From: Rebecca billardiae RCC1528 | Lineage: Eukaryota > Haptophyta | NCBI GenBank assembly: GCA_965240325.2 | Contig: OZ251236.1 | Coordinates: forward strand, 310,001-374,000 | Direction: 5' to 3' | Length of the DNA: 64,000 nt | Shown here: positions 1-11,300 of the stretch, one piece after another | Layout of the letters: every line of letters begins with the position of its first letter | Numbering within the stretch: position 1 is the first letter of the stretch | Translations under genes and position numbers: made by a program | The notes under the pieces: generated by a model | The model's input: the letters and a program-made list of their open reading frames with translations, nothing else | Database searches by the model: none | What the model was told of the DNA's origin: nothing

Positions 1-725
1 CACGGCCACGAGCGAATGTGGAAAGCAGACGCGAACCCGCAAAGGATACATTGCGACAGCACTGGCACGGCCCGCCGACCCCCCCGCCCGCCAGGGCACA
101 GTTTACTATTCTCTCGGGCCGCACGTCGGCCACCAGGCAGTAGGCACCACGCGCCCTAGCTTGACCACGCGGCCCCTTGGGCAATGGGCGGCCTGCGGGC
201 GCGGACGCGGGCGGAACGAAACCTCAACGCGACAACTGGTGCTGCCGTGATACCGGCATGCAATATGCATGACGCGGGTTGCGTCTGCCGGGCCTTATGG
301 CAATAATTTAAGTTACCTGATGAGCGCGGCGCGTGTCGCCTATGCAATATCACGACAGCAAGTTGAGCGCGGCGCGTGCGTCGTCGCGTGCGCCGGTACC
401 TTATATTGCGTGCCCTTGGGAAGGGCCGCCTTGTCCCCATGTCCGAACTATGCAAGGGCCGTACCACTAATTAGTCATCAGTTTTTTGGGGTGTGAGTAG
501 GCCGGGGTGAGGGGGGTCTACCAATCAGCCCTTGGTACTGACCCCTGCATGGCCACAAGGCGCCACAACCCTTGGTACTACGTTACCCCTGGCCATAGCT
601 AAAGTAGTGCTGATGAAGTTTGGCTCGCGGGTGCGGCCCTTGGCTCGGGTTCACGCGAGAGTGTGGGCAGCCGCAAGCACCCCGCCCCCCGCCCCTGCCA
701 GCTTACGGTTCCCAGCAGCGCCGTC
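1..725. other. Gene-free 5' flank
   Basis: No convincing coding region is seen. The stretch is mixed in composition and less GC-rich than the gene that follows. Around 529-600 two loosely similar blocks each contain the string CCCTTGGTACT, followed by a variant of ACCCCTGCATGGCCA. This may be promoter or 5' UTR sequence of the plus-strand gene starting at 726, but no core element is recognisable. Confidence 0.5.
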
Positions 726-3700
726 ATGCTTTTGACGTGCGCGGCCGCGACGTGGCTGCTTCTCCCCGCCGCCGTGGCGGGTGCTGGCCCCGCGCACGCA
801 GCATCGGTGCTGGCATCGCCAGCTGGCCGGAGTCCGATCGATGCGGCTCGCACGCCGGCAGGCCCGACATCCACCTCCAAGTGCGCGCGCTTTGCGGGCG
901 GCGGTGCGAGCAGCGTGTCACGTGTGCCACGGCGCATCTGCCTGACGGTCGTCTGGCGGGTGGGGAGGGGGGCGCGCGGCGAGGCGGGTGTGGCTCGGCG
1001 CACTTGGGGCCCACGACGCGCCTTAGCGCATTGTCCCTCCTGGCCGCACAGGGCGTCGGCCGGGCCTGCGCAGCAGTCGGGTTGCCATTGCTGCCCAGCC
1101 CACGGCCGCGCCCCCAAGGACGCGGCGCGCGCGTGCGGGCGCCTGCAGCGCGCATCCATGGTGCCAGCCGAGCACGGGGCGGCAGACCCGAGCGCGCCCC
1201 TGCGGCAACACCAACGACGGTAACTCACGACTGTCCCCCTCCCCCCCGCCCGCCGTCGCCCGGCGTGCGCGCGCGCGCGCGCTGCAGGAACCAGCGTCGG
1301 CTGGGGACGTACATCGGCAAGGGCGGGCCGGATGTTCTGGCTGCACCAGACGCCAGGCCCGCCCTGCTGCCGACCGCGCTCGACGGCTACAAGGCCATCC
1401 GCTACCACTACGTTGGCGGCGACAAGGGCGACGACACGCTTGACGGCGGCAGCGCCGGCACGGCCGCCTTCTACGGCGACGGCCTGGACGTCGTGAACGC
1501 CGTGTACGGCGGTGGCGGCGACGACGTGATCAACGACGATGGCGCGTCGTCGGCGGGCGCCGGCCTCCTGCTCGGCACGGGCGGCAGCGTGCTCAACGTC
1601 GTGCGCGGCCAGTCGGGTGACGACACCATCAACACCGACCGTGGCGGCTCCGCTGGCGTCGGCATCGGCGGCACGGGTGGCGATGCTGTCAACATCGTGT
1701 TCGGCGGGCGCGGCGACGACGACGTCAACTACAATGGTGGTGGCGACGCTGGCGATGCGCAGCTCCACGGCCAAGGTGGCAACGCGCTCAACGTGCTTCT
1801 CGGGCGGCAGGGCGACGACGACCTCAACGACGACGGCGGCAAGGCCGGCGACGCCACCTGGAACTCGGCCGGCGGCAGCGCCGTGAACATTGTGGCCGGC
1901 GGCGCCGGATCCGACACGATCCAGTACGACGGCGGCGACGCGGGTGACGGTGCGCAGGGCGGCACGGGCGGCAACGTGCTCAACATCCTCTCCGGCGGCC
2001 AGGGCGACGACGAGATCAACGAGTATGGCGGCGACGCGGGCGACGCGTACTCCCTCGGCACCGGCGGCAACGCGATCAACCTCATCTCCGGCGGCGACGG
2101 CGACGACGAGATCAACGCCTATGGGGGCGACGCCGGCGGTGGCAAGAATGTTGGCAACGCGGGCGGCAGCGTGCTGAACGTCGTGCTCGGCGGCGCTGGT
2201 CGCGACGGCCTGAACTACCGCGGAGGCCAGGCCGGCGTCGGCGAGGCGCTCGGGGTCGGCGGCGACGCGACCAACGTGCTGGTCTCAGGCCTCGGGGACG
2301 ACAACATCAACGAGTACGGTGGGAACGCCGGCAGCGGCGCAAACTTTGGGCGCGGCGGCCACGTGCGCAATGTTGCGCTCGGCGGCGACGGCGACGACAA
2401 CATCAACTACTACGGTGGCAACGCGGGCTCCGGCAAGAACGTCGGCGTCGGCGGCAGCACCTTCAACGTGCTCGACGGCGGCACCGGCGACGACCAGATT
2501 AACAAGTACGGAGGGGATGCCGGCACAGGCTCCTACCTCGGCTTCGGCGGCGACGCCGTCAATCTCATCAACGGGCTCACGGGCGACGACACGATCGCGT
2601 ATTACGGAGGGAACGCCGGGGCCGGCAGCTACGGCGGCAGGGGCGGCAGCGTGACCAACGTGCTCAACGGCGGCGCTGGCGACGACAACATCGGAGTCGG
2701 CGCTGGCGACGCCGGTGACGGCTACATGGTTGGCGTCGGCGGCGACGCCCTCAACGTGGTCAACGGCGGCGCCGGCGACGACACCATCTTCAAGTACGGC
2801 GGCGACGCGGGTGACGGGTACGACGCCGGCAAGGGCGGCAGCGTGACCAACGTGCTCAACGGCGGCGCCGGCGACGACAACATTGGCTATGCGGGTGGCG
2901 ACGCGGGTGACGGGTACGACGCCGGCAAGGGCGGCAGCGTGACCAACGTGATCAACGGCGGCGCCGGCGACGACAACATTGGCTATGCGGGTGGCGACGC
3001 GGGTGACGGGTACGACACCGGCAAGGGCGGCAGCGCCGTCAACGTGATCAACGGCGGCGCCGGCGACGACACCATCTTCAAGTACGGCGGCGACGCGGGT
3101 GACGGGTACGACGCCGGCAAGGGCGGCAGCGTGACCAACGTGATCAACGGCGGCGCCGGCGACGACAACATTGGCTATGCGGGTGGCGACGCGGGTATTG
3201 GGCGGAGTGTTGGCGTCGGCGGCAGCGTGACCAACGTGATCAACGGCGGCGCCGACGACGACACCATCTCTGAGTCCGGCGGCGGCGCGGGTGACGGGTA
3301 CGACACCGGCAAGGGCGGCAGCGCCGTCAACGTGGTCAACGGCGGCGCCGGCGACGACAACATCGGCTTTGCGGGTGGCGGCGCGGGTGACGGGTGGAGT
3401 GCTGGCGTCGGCGGCGACGCCGTCAACGTGATCAACGGCGGCGCCGGCGACGACACCATCATTGAGTCCGCCGGCGGCGACGCGGGTGAGGGGTGGAGTG
3501 TTGGCGTCGGCGGCAGCGCGACCAACGTGATCAACGGCGGCGCCGGCGACGACACCATCGGCCGTTACGGTGGCGACGCTGGTGACGCGTGGGATGCTGG
3601 CGTCGGCGGCGACGTCGTCAACGTGATCAACGGCGGCGCCGGCGACGACACCATCTTTCAGTTCGGCGGCGACGCGGGTCAGGGGTGGAGTGTTGGCGTC

Positions 3701-6206
3701 GGCGGCAGCGCGACCAACGTGATCAACGGCGGCGCCGGCGACGACACCATCGGCCGTTACGGTGGCAAAGCTGGTGGCGGGTGGAGTGATGGCGTCGGCG
3801 GCGACGTCGTCAACGTGATCAACGGCGGCGCCGGCGACGACGACATCGGCTTTAACGGTGGCACCGCGGGTGGCGGGTGGGACACCGGCACTGGTGGCAG
3901 CGCCACCACCGTGGTCAATGCAGGCGACGGCGACGACGTAATCCTCAAGCGCGGCGGCCTTGCGGGCAACGGCTATCAATTGGGCATCGGCGGCTCCGCC
4001 ACCAACGTGGTCAACGCCGGCGACGGCGGCGACGATGTGCTGGACAGAGGCGGCCGAGCGGGCGCCGGCTGGGATTCTGGCGTCGGCGGCGCAGTCACCA
4101 ACGTGGTCAATGCCGGCGCTGGCGACGACGAGGTGCTGTCGGCCTCTAGCGACGGCAAGGGAGGTGATGGCTACGGCACTGGCGTCGGCGGCAGCGCCGT
4201 GAGCGTGGTCAACGGCGGCGGCGGCGACGACCAAGTGTTCGCTAGCGGCGGCGGTGGAGGAGGTGGCGGCTGGGACACGGGCGTCGGCGGCAGCGTCGTC
4301 AACGTGGTCAACGGCGGCGACGGCGACGACAAGGTGCTCACTGGCGGCGGCGGTGGAGCAGGCAGTGGCTGGGACACGGGCATCGGCGGCTCCGTCCTCA
4401 ACGTGGTCAACGGCGGCAGCGGCGCGGACGAGATCCTGGACTCCGGCGGCTACGGCGGCGATGGCCGTGATGCGCGCTCCTTCGGCGGCCACGCCATCAA
4501 CCTCGTCCACGGCGGCAGCGAGATCGACAACATCCTCTACCAAGGCGGCTTCGGCGGCTACGGCCGGGACCGCGGCATCGGCGGCTCGGTGCTCAACGTC
4601 GTGCAGGGCGGCCGGGGCAACGACAAGGTCCTGTACGAGGGCGGCTACGCAGGCTACGGGTACGAGGGCGGTAACGGCGGCACTGTGATCAACCTGGTCA
4701 GCGGCTACACCGGCGACGACAAGCTCATCTACGGAGGTGGCAGGGCTGGCAATGGCTATGACGGTGGCGTCGGCGGGACGGCGATCAACCTGATCAGCGG
4801 CGGCGTCGGCGCCGACGACATTGGCTACGCGGGCGGCATCGCCGGATACGGCTCCAACGGTGGCGACGGCGGCACGGCAATCAGCCTGGTGACCGGAGGC
4901 GCTGGCGACGACTCGATCTTCGCGTACGGCGGCAACGGTGGGGATGCCACCGGGGGCATGATCGGCACGCGGGCCACGAGTGGCGGCGACGCCATCAACT
5001 TCCTCTTCGGCGGCTCCGGGGAGGACATCATCCTCTACAGCGGCGGCAAGGGTGGCGACGCGGCGCCACGCGCCACCGGCGGCGACGCCGTGAACATTGT
5101 CGTCGGCGGCAGCGGCGACGACGAAGTCGCCGCGGGCGGTGGCGGCTCTGCTGGCGCGGGCTCCTACTGGGGCACAGGAGGCGGCTATGGCGGCAACACG
5201 CTCAACGTCCACCTCGGCGGCGCCGGCGACGACACGCTGCACGGCGGCCACGGCGGGAACGACGCGGGCGGCACGGCCGGCGCTGCGCGCAACTGGCTCT
5301 TCGGCGGTCTCGGCGCGGACAAGCTCTACGGCGGCGACGACAACGACGGTGGCGCCATCAGCCGCCTCTTTGGTGCGCGCGGCGGGGCGCGATGCGCGCC
5401 GCGCCTCGCGCTGCGCCTCGCCTCGCCGCAGGTCGCGCCGCGGCGCGCGCGGCTGGCGCGCCGCCGCACCGCACGCGCGCGCTCACGCGCCCGCGCGCGC
5501 TGCCGACGACGGCGCATGCGCGCCACGCAGGCGGCCTGGGCGACGACAAGATCTACGGCGGCTCGGGCTTCGACTTCGTCTCGGGCGGCCTCGGCGCCGA
5601 CTACGTGAACACGCAGGACGGCGAGTACGACATCATCTGGCACGACGGCAAGGACACGCTCGTGTACGATGAGGGCATCGACTACGTCTTCTGCAACTAC
5701 CGCTGCCAGGTCGCCAAGGTCGCCGCGCTCTTCCCGGTGCGCGCAGCGACGCGCAGCGCACGCCGTGCGCGTGCGAGCTGTGCGTCTCAGCGCGAGCGGC
5801 CCGCGCGCTCGGCGACCGCTCACCCTCCCTCCGCCCGCGTGCCCTGCTCGCGTGGTCTCGTCGCGCGCAGACCTCGCCGCAGGGGGTCGCCTTCCGCGCC
5901 GTCGCCACCGACGTCGCCGACAAGATCAACCGCCGCATCAGCAGCGTGCGCCAGGCCTACACCTTCCTCGCGCCCTGCCTCACGGGCGGCGAGTGCCTCA
6001 CCAGCGACGAGGGCTTTGGCGTCATCCATGGCGCCCGGCGTGCCCTGCGTGCCGTCGGCGGCGTGCGCTCGCCGCTCGCCGCCGCGGCGCTCCTGGGCGT
6101 GGGCATGCTCTTGGTGGCGGCCGCCATGCTCACGGCCGTCCGCCGCCGCCGTCATGCTGCGGAGCGCACGGCCGCCACCGAGAACGCGGCTGCGCAGGCC
6201 GTCTGA
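726..6206 (+). CDS. Membrane-anchored protein with ~40 RTX-like Gly/Asp repeats of ~32 residues
   Basis: The predicted product has 1,706 residues from four exons: 726-1219, 1288-5372, 5531-5736 and 5871-6206. The introns are 68, 158 and 134 bp and all junctions keep the frame. The N-terminus (MLLTCAAATWLLLPAAVAG) looks like a signal peptide. Residues from about 200 to 1,520 are a near-continuous array of about 40 units of roughly 32 residues, each resembling GGAGDDTIxxYGGDAGxG followed by GxGGxxxNVxN. The GGxGxDx(I/L) core is the calcium-binding nonapeptide motif of serralysin/haemolysin-type repeats, here used once per unit. At the end it is repeated more densely (GGLGDDKIYGGSGFDF). The C-terminus has one hydrophobic helix (about 5 residues after SPL at 6070-6150) followed by RRRRH, so the array should face the lumen or cell surface. 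The first intron starts GTAACT, unlike most in this window. Exon 1 after the signal peptide is low in complexity, so further introns there are possible. Function is unknown; a calcium-binding surface or adhesion protein is an inference. Confidence 0.75.
1410..5330 (+). repeat. Tandem ~96-bp coding repeat array
   Basis: About 40 copies of a roughly 96-bp unit encode the Gly/Asp repeats. Units between about 2800 and 3800 are nearly identical in places (several share the stretch coding NGGAGDDNIGYAGGDAGDG), which suggests recent unequal exchange in the middle of the array. Edge units are more diverged, and a few carry 1-5 residue insertions. Confidence 0.85.
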
Positions 6207-6767
6207 GCAGGCGGCCTGCGTGTTGGCGCCTACGTGCCGGACGACCGGCTGCACACACACACGGCGATGACGCAGTGCTCATCAGCAGCGACGCCCCCTT
6301 CTTCCCCTATCCACATTCCCATCATCTCGACGATATGATGTAACGTGCACTTTCCTGCATATCCAGCAGCGACCGGCCTCAATCACCGCCGCGCCGGGCG
6401 ACCCAGGTCGAGGCGGTGCTCCGTCCAGGCCCTGCTCTCGAGCCCGTGCGCGCCCGCCAGGCGGCCGCGCACGGGCTGCTGACTGACTCAGCTGAGGGGC
6501 CGCTGGGCCGCGCACTGCCGCCCGCGCTCGGACTCCTGGTCAGAAGCGGCGCGGCCGCGTAGTCCGTACCGCGCCTACACTGACGGCCCACCAGTCTGTG
6601 TCTGACTGTTGCCGCACTCAGCCTGCAGATGACGAGTCACGGTGCGTTGCTTGCCCGCCATATTATTCTCGATCCGGACTCCGGTCACAGTGGCGCCTGG
6701 CGGTCATCGCGTCCTGATCGACATGTATATATGTATCACGTCGCCAGTCAGCATGATGCGTGCGCGC

Positions 6768-6820
6768 ATATATTATAATAATATATATATATTATAGCAT
6801 ATATATATATATATATATAT
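6768..6820. repeat. (TA)n microsatellite
   Basis: This is a run of alternating A and T with small interruptions, in otherwise GC-rich DNA. A similar run lies at 10169-10206. Confidence 0.9.
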
Positions 6821-6898
6821 CGATCGTCAGCAAGTAAGGCGCGCGGAGCGGGGCCCGCACTGCTCTCAACTGGCTCTCGCAACGCGAACACTCGCATA

Positions 6899-8409
6899 TC
6901 AGAATCTCGGCAGCAGAACCTCAGATATCAGCCGAAGCAGCGCGCGGCTTGGACGCAGGACGCCGCGCCCGTTGTAGTTGCGCGGGGCCCCGCAAGGCGG
7001 CAGCGAGCGCGCGCGCGCGGCCGCGAAGGGCGTCGCCAGCACGCGCGCGGCCATGCGCCGCGCCAGCTCGAGCATTGAAGCCGCGAGGCCAGCTAACAAG
7101 CTGCCACCGCCGCCGCCGCCGCGCAACGCTGCCGCGCGCTCGGCAGCCTCGGCCGCGCGCTGTGCCGCGAGCAGCGCCGCTCCTGACCAGCCGGCGCTAC
7201 TCCTGTGCGGGCAGATGCAGCTGGCAGGACGGCTCGGGCAGCCTCCCGAACGCGGGGGAGACGCCGGGCGGCTCGAACGCGATGCGGCACCTCGGGGGGG
7301 CGCCGCGGCAGCCTGCAGGGAGGCGCCAGCGAGCGGGCGCGACGGCGCCGCCATGCGATTTGGTTCGACCCGTCGTCGTCCCGAGCGCGCGCGCTGCCAG
7401 GCCGGAGGCCAGAGCCCCCCGCGTGCTGCCGCGCCTCGGCGGGCCCGACGCGCCTGGGCTGCGGGCACCGGCTACTCCGCTCGGCAGCAAGGGCCAGGTT
7501 GAGACTCGCCTACCACTGCTCCGGCTCCGAGCGCCGCACCGCGCCGAGTTTTTGGGCACCTCACCGCACGCGACCGCACACGGCCGCGCAGCTGAATAAT
7601 TGGATTATTAATTGCTCCTCCGCGCAGCCCAACGCCGCGGCGCGGCGCACGGCGGAGCGCGGCCCGTCCGCGCCCACGAGCAGTTCGAAGCGCACGGCGC
7701 GCAGGGCGGCGGGCTCGGAGCCGGGGGCGGGCGGCGCGTCTGGCGCAGAGGCGGCGCGCGGCGCGTCAGCGGATGGCCGCGGCCTCGGAGACGGTGCACG
7801 CGCGCGCCAGCAGCTCGGCGCGCTCTCCGGATGCTGCCCCGGACCACGCCGCCTCCTCGTCGTCCGGTCGTGCAGGCGCGGGGGCGACCACGCGGCCACG
7901 GCGGCCGCGCCACCGCCCGTCCCGCGCCCCCACCGCTGGCGCAGCGCACCAGCTGACCCACATGCGCGCACACGCGCACGACGCGCACGCCGACGCGTCG
8001 GGCGGAGCCCGGCCGGTGCGCTGCCTCCGCCATCGGGCCCATGACGCGCCGACAGCATGGCGGCGTGGGGCTCAAGCGCTGCGCAGGGAGTATCGCACGC
8101 GCAGCACCGCGCGCCCTCCGCGCCGACCACGTGCGCGAGCACCTCGGCGCGCGACGCGCCTCGCGCGAGCGCGCCGAGCGCCGGCCGCAACGCGGCGCTG
8201 ATAGCGGCGGGCTCCTCCGGCCAGGCGCGGCGGAGGCGGTCGAGCGTGGTAGGTACGGAGGGGCACGCGTACCGGCGGGCCCGCACGCGCGCCGCGCACG
8301 CCGCGAATGCCGCGGCGAACGCGGGCCACACAGTGCCCACCGCCTTCACAGCCATCGTGCAGAGCGCAGTGCGCGGCCTGCTGGTGCAGTCGCGCGTCGC
8401 GCGAAGCAC
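6899..8409 (-). other. Possible minus-strand gene or remnant with flavoprotein-like motif
   Basis: On the minus strand near 7620-7690 the translation contains FELLVGADGPRSAVRR. It resembles the GADGxxSxVR (DG) motif of FAD-dependent aromatic monooxygenases. An open reading frame ending ISEVLLPRF with a stop at 6899 lies further along the same strand. I could not find the N-terminal GxGxxG dinucleotide-binding motif or the later GDAAH motif in any minus frame, and could not join exons convincingly. It may be a broken copy, or chance coding in high-GC DNA. Confidence 0.22.
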
Positions 8410-8454
8410 GCCGCCACGCCGAGAGGCTGCTCACGGGAAGGACCCCGTGTCACG

Positions 8455-9170
8455 ATGATCGCGCTCGTGTGCGTCGCTCTCGCGCCCGGCGCACTCGTGA
8501 CGCCCGGCGCGCCGGCGCTGGCGATACGCCGCGCGCCGCGTGCGGCCGTGCGCATGGAGGGCGGGCGCGACGCCCAAGAGCCTCTCTTCAAGCTCTTCAT
8601 GAAGCGCGAGGGCATCGTGGCAGAGTCGCTCGACCTGTCGGCTTTCGGGCTGACGCGCGGCACGCGCGCGCTCGAGGACATCGCGCTGGGAGACGTGCTG
8701 GTCAAGCTGCCACGCGCCGGGGCGATGGACCTGGGCGCCCTGCGTCAGGTGCCCGTGCCGGACTCCCTCGTCTCCGCCGACTGCTGGCGCTCGCTCCCGT
8801 GGTTTGCCCAGCTCGGCCTGTGGGTCCTTTCTGAGCAGGCCAGGGGCTCCGAGTCAAAGTGGGCGGCGTACGTCGACCTGCTCCCGCTGGAGGGCAAGGC
8901 GCTGGACACGCCGTACCGCTGGACCGACGCTGAGCTCCGCGCCCTCGCCTACCCGCTCATCCCCGCGTCGGTTGGCGAGCAGCGCGAGCTGATGAGCGCC
9001 ATGCATGCCGCCATTGTCAACTCGGCGCCACAGTCGCGCGTGACGGTGGAGGCGCTGGCGTGCGCGTGCGAGTCGGTGCTGTCCCGCGCGTTCCCGACGG
9101 GCGAGCTGCTCGAGCGCGCGGGCGGCGGCGGCGCCGCCGCCGGGCCGCTCGCTGGCCTGATGGGCGCGCT

Positions 9171-9201
<31 letters not shown>

Positions 9202-9933
9202 CCCGGAGCCGCGCTCGTAGCCAGGGAGAATTCCTACGCCCTTTTCCCTGCGATTGACGCGATTAATCACCGCTCGGGCGCCAAGACGCTCTTCTCGTAC
9301 GACGAGCGCGAGGCGACGATCGTGCTGCGCTGCGGCGAGGCCTTCAAGCGCGGCGAGCAGGTCTTCATCGAGTACGGCCAGAAGTCGAACGACGAGCTGC
9401 TGCTGCTGTACGGATTCGTCGAGGCCGATAATCCTTTTGATTCTTATTCGACCGCGGGCATTGTGGAGTGGGCGCGCGCCGAGTACGCGCCCGTGCGCGC
9501 GATGCCCCCGGCCGAGTGGGAGGCGCGGCTCGAGGCGCTGCGCGCCGCGGGCCTCGACGGCGCGGCCGACGCGGGGAGCGTGGGCGCGACCGGCGCGTCG
9601 GTGGAGGTGCTGGCGGCCATGCGCTGCCTGCTCGACAGCGGCGGCGCGGCGCGCGCGAGCGCCGAGGGCGCGGCGGCAGCCTACGCCGCCGCGCCTGTGG
9701 CGCACGAGCCGGCCGTCCTCTCGGCGCTCACGGCCTTCTGCCGCATGCGCGCGCGGGAGCTGCCCACGCGCAAGGCGCTCCGCGACGCGTGCGCGGGCTC
9801 GAGCGCCTCGCGCGTGCAGACGATCGGCGCGTTCGTCAACGCGAAGCGCACGACGCTGCGCGGCGCCGAGTCGACTCTGAAGCGTGCGCTCGACGCGGCG
9901 CGCGCGCGACCCGCCCGGGCCGCTGCGGCCTAG
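8455..9933 (+). CDS. Plastid-type SET-domain protein lysine methyltransferase (LSMT/SETD-like)
   Basis: The predicted product has 492 residues in a single exon. It resembles the Rubisco large-subunit methyltransferase/SETD3 group, which use S-adenosylmethionine to methylate lysine or histidine on non-histone proteins. The split SET region starts around residue 40. The signature RENSYALFPAIDAINH lies near residue 257 and the knot-forming C-terminal SET motif YGQKSNDELLLLYGFV near residue 306. A glycine run (about residues 240-248) interrupts the insert region. The ATG at 8455 was chosen because it gives a hydrophobic start (MIALVCVALAPGALV) followed by a basic stretch ending in AVRMEGG. This looks like the signal-plus-transit leader of complex plastids. 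The C-terminal third fits the position of the Rubisco-LSMT substrate-binding domain but is too diverged to be sure. The substrate is unknown. The reading frame is open far upstream, so a longer N-terminus cannot be excluded. Confidence 0.8.
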
Positions 9934-10164
9934 AGCTTATATAATATCTATCGCGCGGTACACGTACGACGACGCGACGATCGTTCTTTATACCTAACCC
10001 GCGGAGCCCCGGGTCAGCAGTATTGATATTTGATGAGTATATACGACGCATGTCAGAGTCGCAGTGCCAGTCGTCATCACTCATCCCGCATCCGAGCACT
10101 CCGCCTCCGGAGACCGGAAACGACAGTCCGGTCACTGAGGCATTAATATCATATATCATAATCA

Positions 10165-10207
<43 letters not shown>

Positions 10208-10274
10208 ATATAATTGTCTCTCTCTCGATACATACTACAGATGTATATATATTCGTCGGAGGCGCTCCGCGTCG
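9934..10274. other. Intergenic, AT-rich between two genes
   Basis: This gap separates the 3' ends of the plus-strand SET gene and the minus-strand Cys-repeat gene (tail to tail). Apart from a TA microsatellite and low-GC flanks, no gene or structured RNA is seen. Confidence 0.5.
10169..10206. repeat. (TA)n microsatellite
   Basis: This is a run of about 19 TA units just past the 3' end of the SET-domain gene. Confidence 0.9.
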
Positions 10275-11300
10275 TTAACGTCTTCGGTCGCGGCCGCCGC
10301 GGTGCCCATCAGGGTCCTCGCCGCGGGGCGGGCGGTCGCCGCGGTCGCCCCCGCCACGATCGCCGTCAGGTCGCGGAGGGCGCTGATCACGGTCCTCGTC
10401 GTCGCCTGAGCCCGCGCCACCCTCGTCGCAGGAGTGCAGCTCGAGCTCCTCGTCGCAGCCACCACCCTCGCAGCTCGTCTCGCCTGTCGCGCCAGCCTGC
10501 AGGCAGCCCCCGCCTGGGCACCGCGCGTTGCGCGCGAGCCGCTGGTCGCAGCCGCCGCCCGGGCAGTCTGCCAGCACGCGCGCGCACACCTGCACGCACT
10601 CGCCGCCGGCACAGTGCGCCTCCTGCGTGTTGCGCTGCTCGCAGCTGCCGCCCGCGCAGTACGCCACGCCCGCGTCGCGCTGGTTGCAGTACCCAGCCGC
10701 GCAATCCGCGCGCGCCGCGCCCACCTGGTAGCAGCCTCCGCCGCCGCACGAGGGCTGCTGGCAGTGTGACTGGTCGCAGTCGCCATCGCCGCAGCGGCAG
10801 CTGCGGTGCATGTGCCGCCCACTCTTGGGCCAGCGGTCGTGGCGCCGATCCCCGTCGTCCGCGGCCGCCGCGATGATGATCACGAGCACGAGCAGCACGC
10901 AGCACGCGGCACACTTCCACTTGCGCGACAGCGGCGGCTTCGGGCAGTGCTCTTCGAGCATGCTCTCGCGCGCGGTCTGCCGCCGTCGGCCGGCCATGCG
11001 TGCGTGCAAGGGCTCGTGCGGCGATACGCTCGGGCCGTCTATGACGTAGCTCGACATCGTCGACGGTGCCGCCGGCGGAGCTGAGGGCTGCGGCGGAGGC
11101 GAAGACTCGAGCGGCGGCGTCGCAGTGGGCGCGGGCCCGGAGGCAGCACTCGCGGCGTGGTCGTCGAGGTAGAACTGGATCTGCTGCCCGGGGCCTTGCT
11201 CGGGCGGGCACGTCAGCACGACCTTCGTGCCGCCGACATCGACAGCGAAGAAGCCGCCCGGCTTCGTGCCGTCGGGGATTTTGACCTCGAAGTACGGCAT
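10275..11300 (-). CDS. Single-pass membrane protein with eight CxGGxC repeats
   Basis: The predicted product has 341 residues in one exon; the family is not recognised. The N-terminus (MPYFEVKIPDGTKPGGFFAV, then a hydrophobic-acidic stretch) looks like a small beta-rich domain. It is followed by a Pro/Ser-rich linker and then a basic segment. One strong transmembrane helix (CAACCVLLVLVIIIAAAA) lies near residue 160. After it come eight Cys units of the form CxxGxCxQ (for example CAGGSCEQ, CPGGGCDQ) about 14-17 residues apart, and then an acidic/basic Asp-Arg-Gly tail. The ATG at 11300 was chosen because it starts the conserved-looking N-terminal domain. A start further upstream would add only basic low-complexity sequence. 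The even Cys spacing suggests disulphides or metal binding in the extracytoplasmic part. Orientation and function are inferred only. Confidence 0.7.
   Translation of the reverse strand: MPYFEVKIPDGTKPGGFFAVDVGGTKVVLTCPPEQGPGQQIQFYLDDHAASAASGPAPTATPPLESSPPPQPSAPPAAPSTMSSYVIDGPSVSPHEPLHARMAGRRRQTARESMLEEHCPKPPLSRKWKCAACCVLLVLVIIIAAAADDGDRRHDRWPKSGRHMHRSCRCGDGDCDQSHCQQPSCGGGGCYQVGAARADCAAGYCNQRDAGVAYCAGGSCEQRNTQEAHCAGGECVQVCARVLADCPGGGCDQRLARNARCPGGGCLQAGATGETSCEGGGCDEELELHSCDEGGAGSGDDEDRDQRPPRPDGDRGGGDRGDRPPRGEDPDGHRGGRDRRR

Larger units (their letters stand above)
6207..8454. other. Mostly unresolved intergenic stretch
   Basis: This stretch holds the 3' flank of the repeat-protein gene, an AT microsatellite (6768-6820), and GC-rich sequence from about 6900 in which all six frames are long because of composition. 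The only protein-like signal is on the minus strand (see the separate low-confidence entry). The last few hundred bases should include the promoter of the SET-domain gene at 8455. Confidence 0.4.

Noticed and set aside
1410-5330. Treating the tandem repeats as a CRISPR array or satellite
   Set aside because: The units are coding, keep frame throughout, vary at synonymous and conservative positions, and have no unique spacers.
726-6206. Reading the Gly/Asp repeat protein as an RTX toxin
   Set aside because: Only the calcium-binding-type repeat motif is shared. There is no toxin or secretion-operon partner, and the protein has a signal peptide and membrane anchor.
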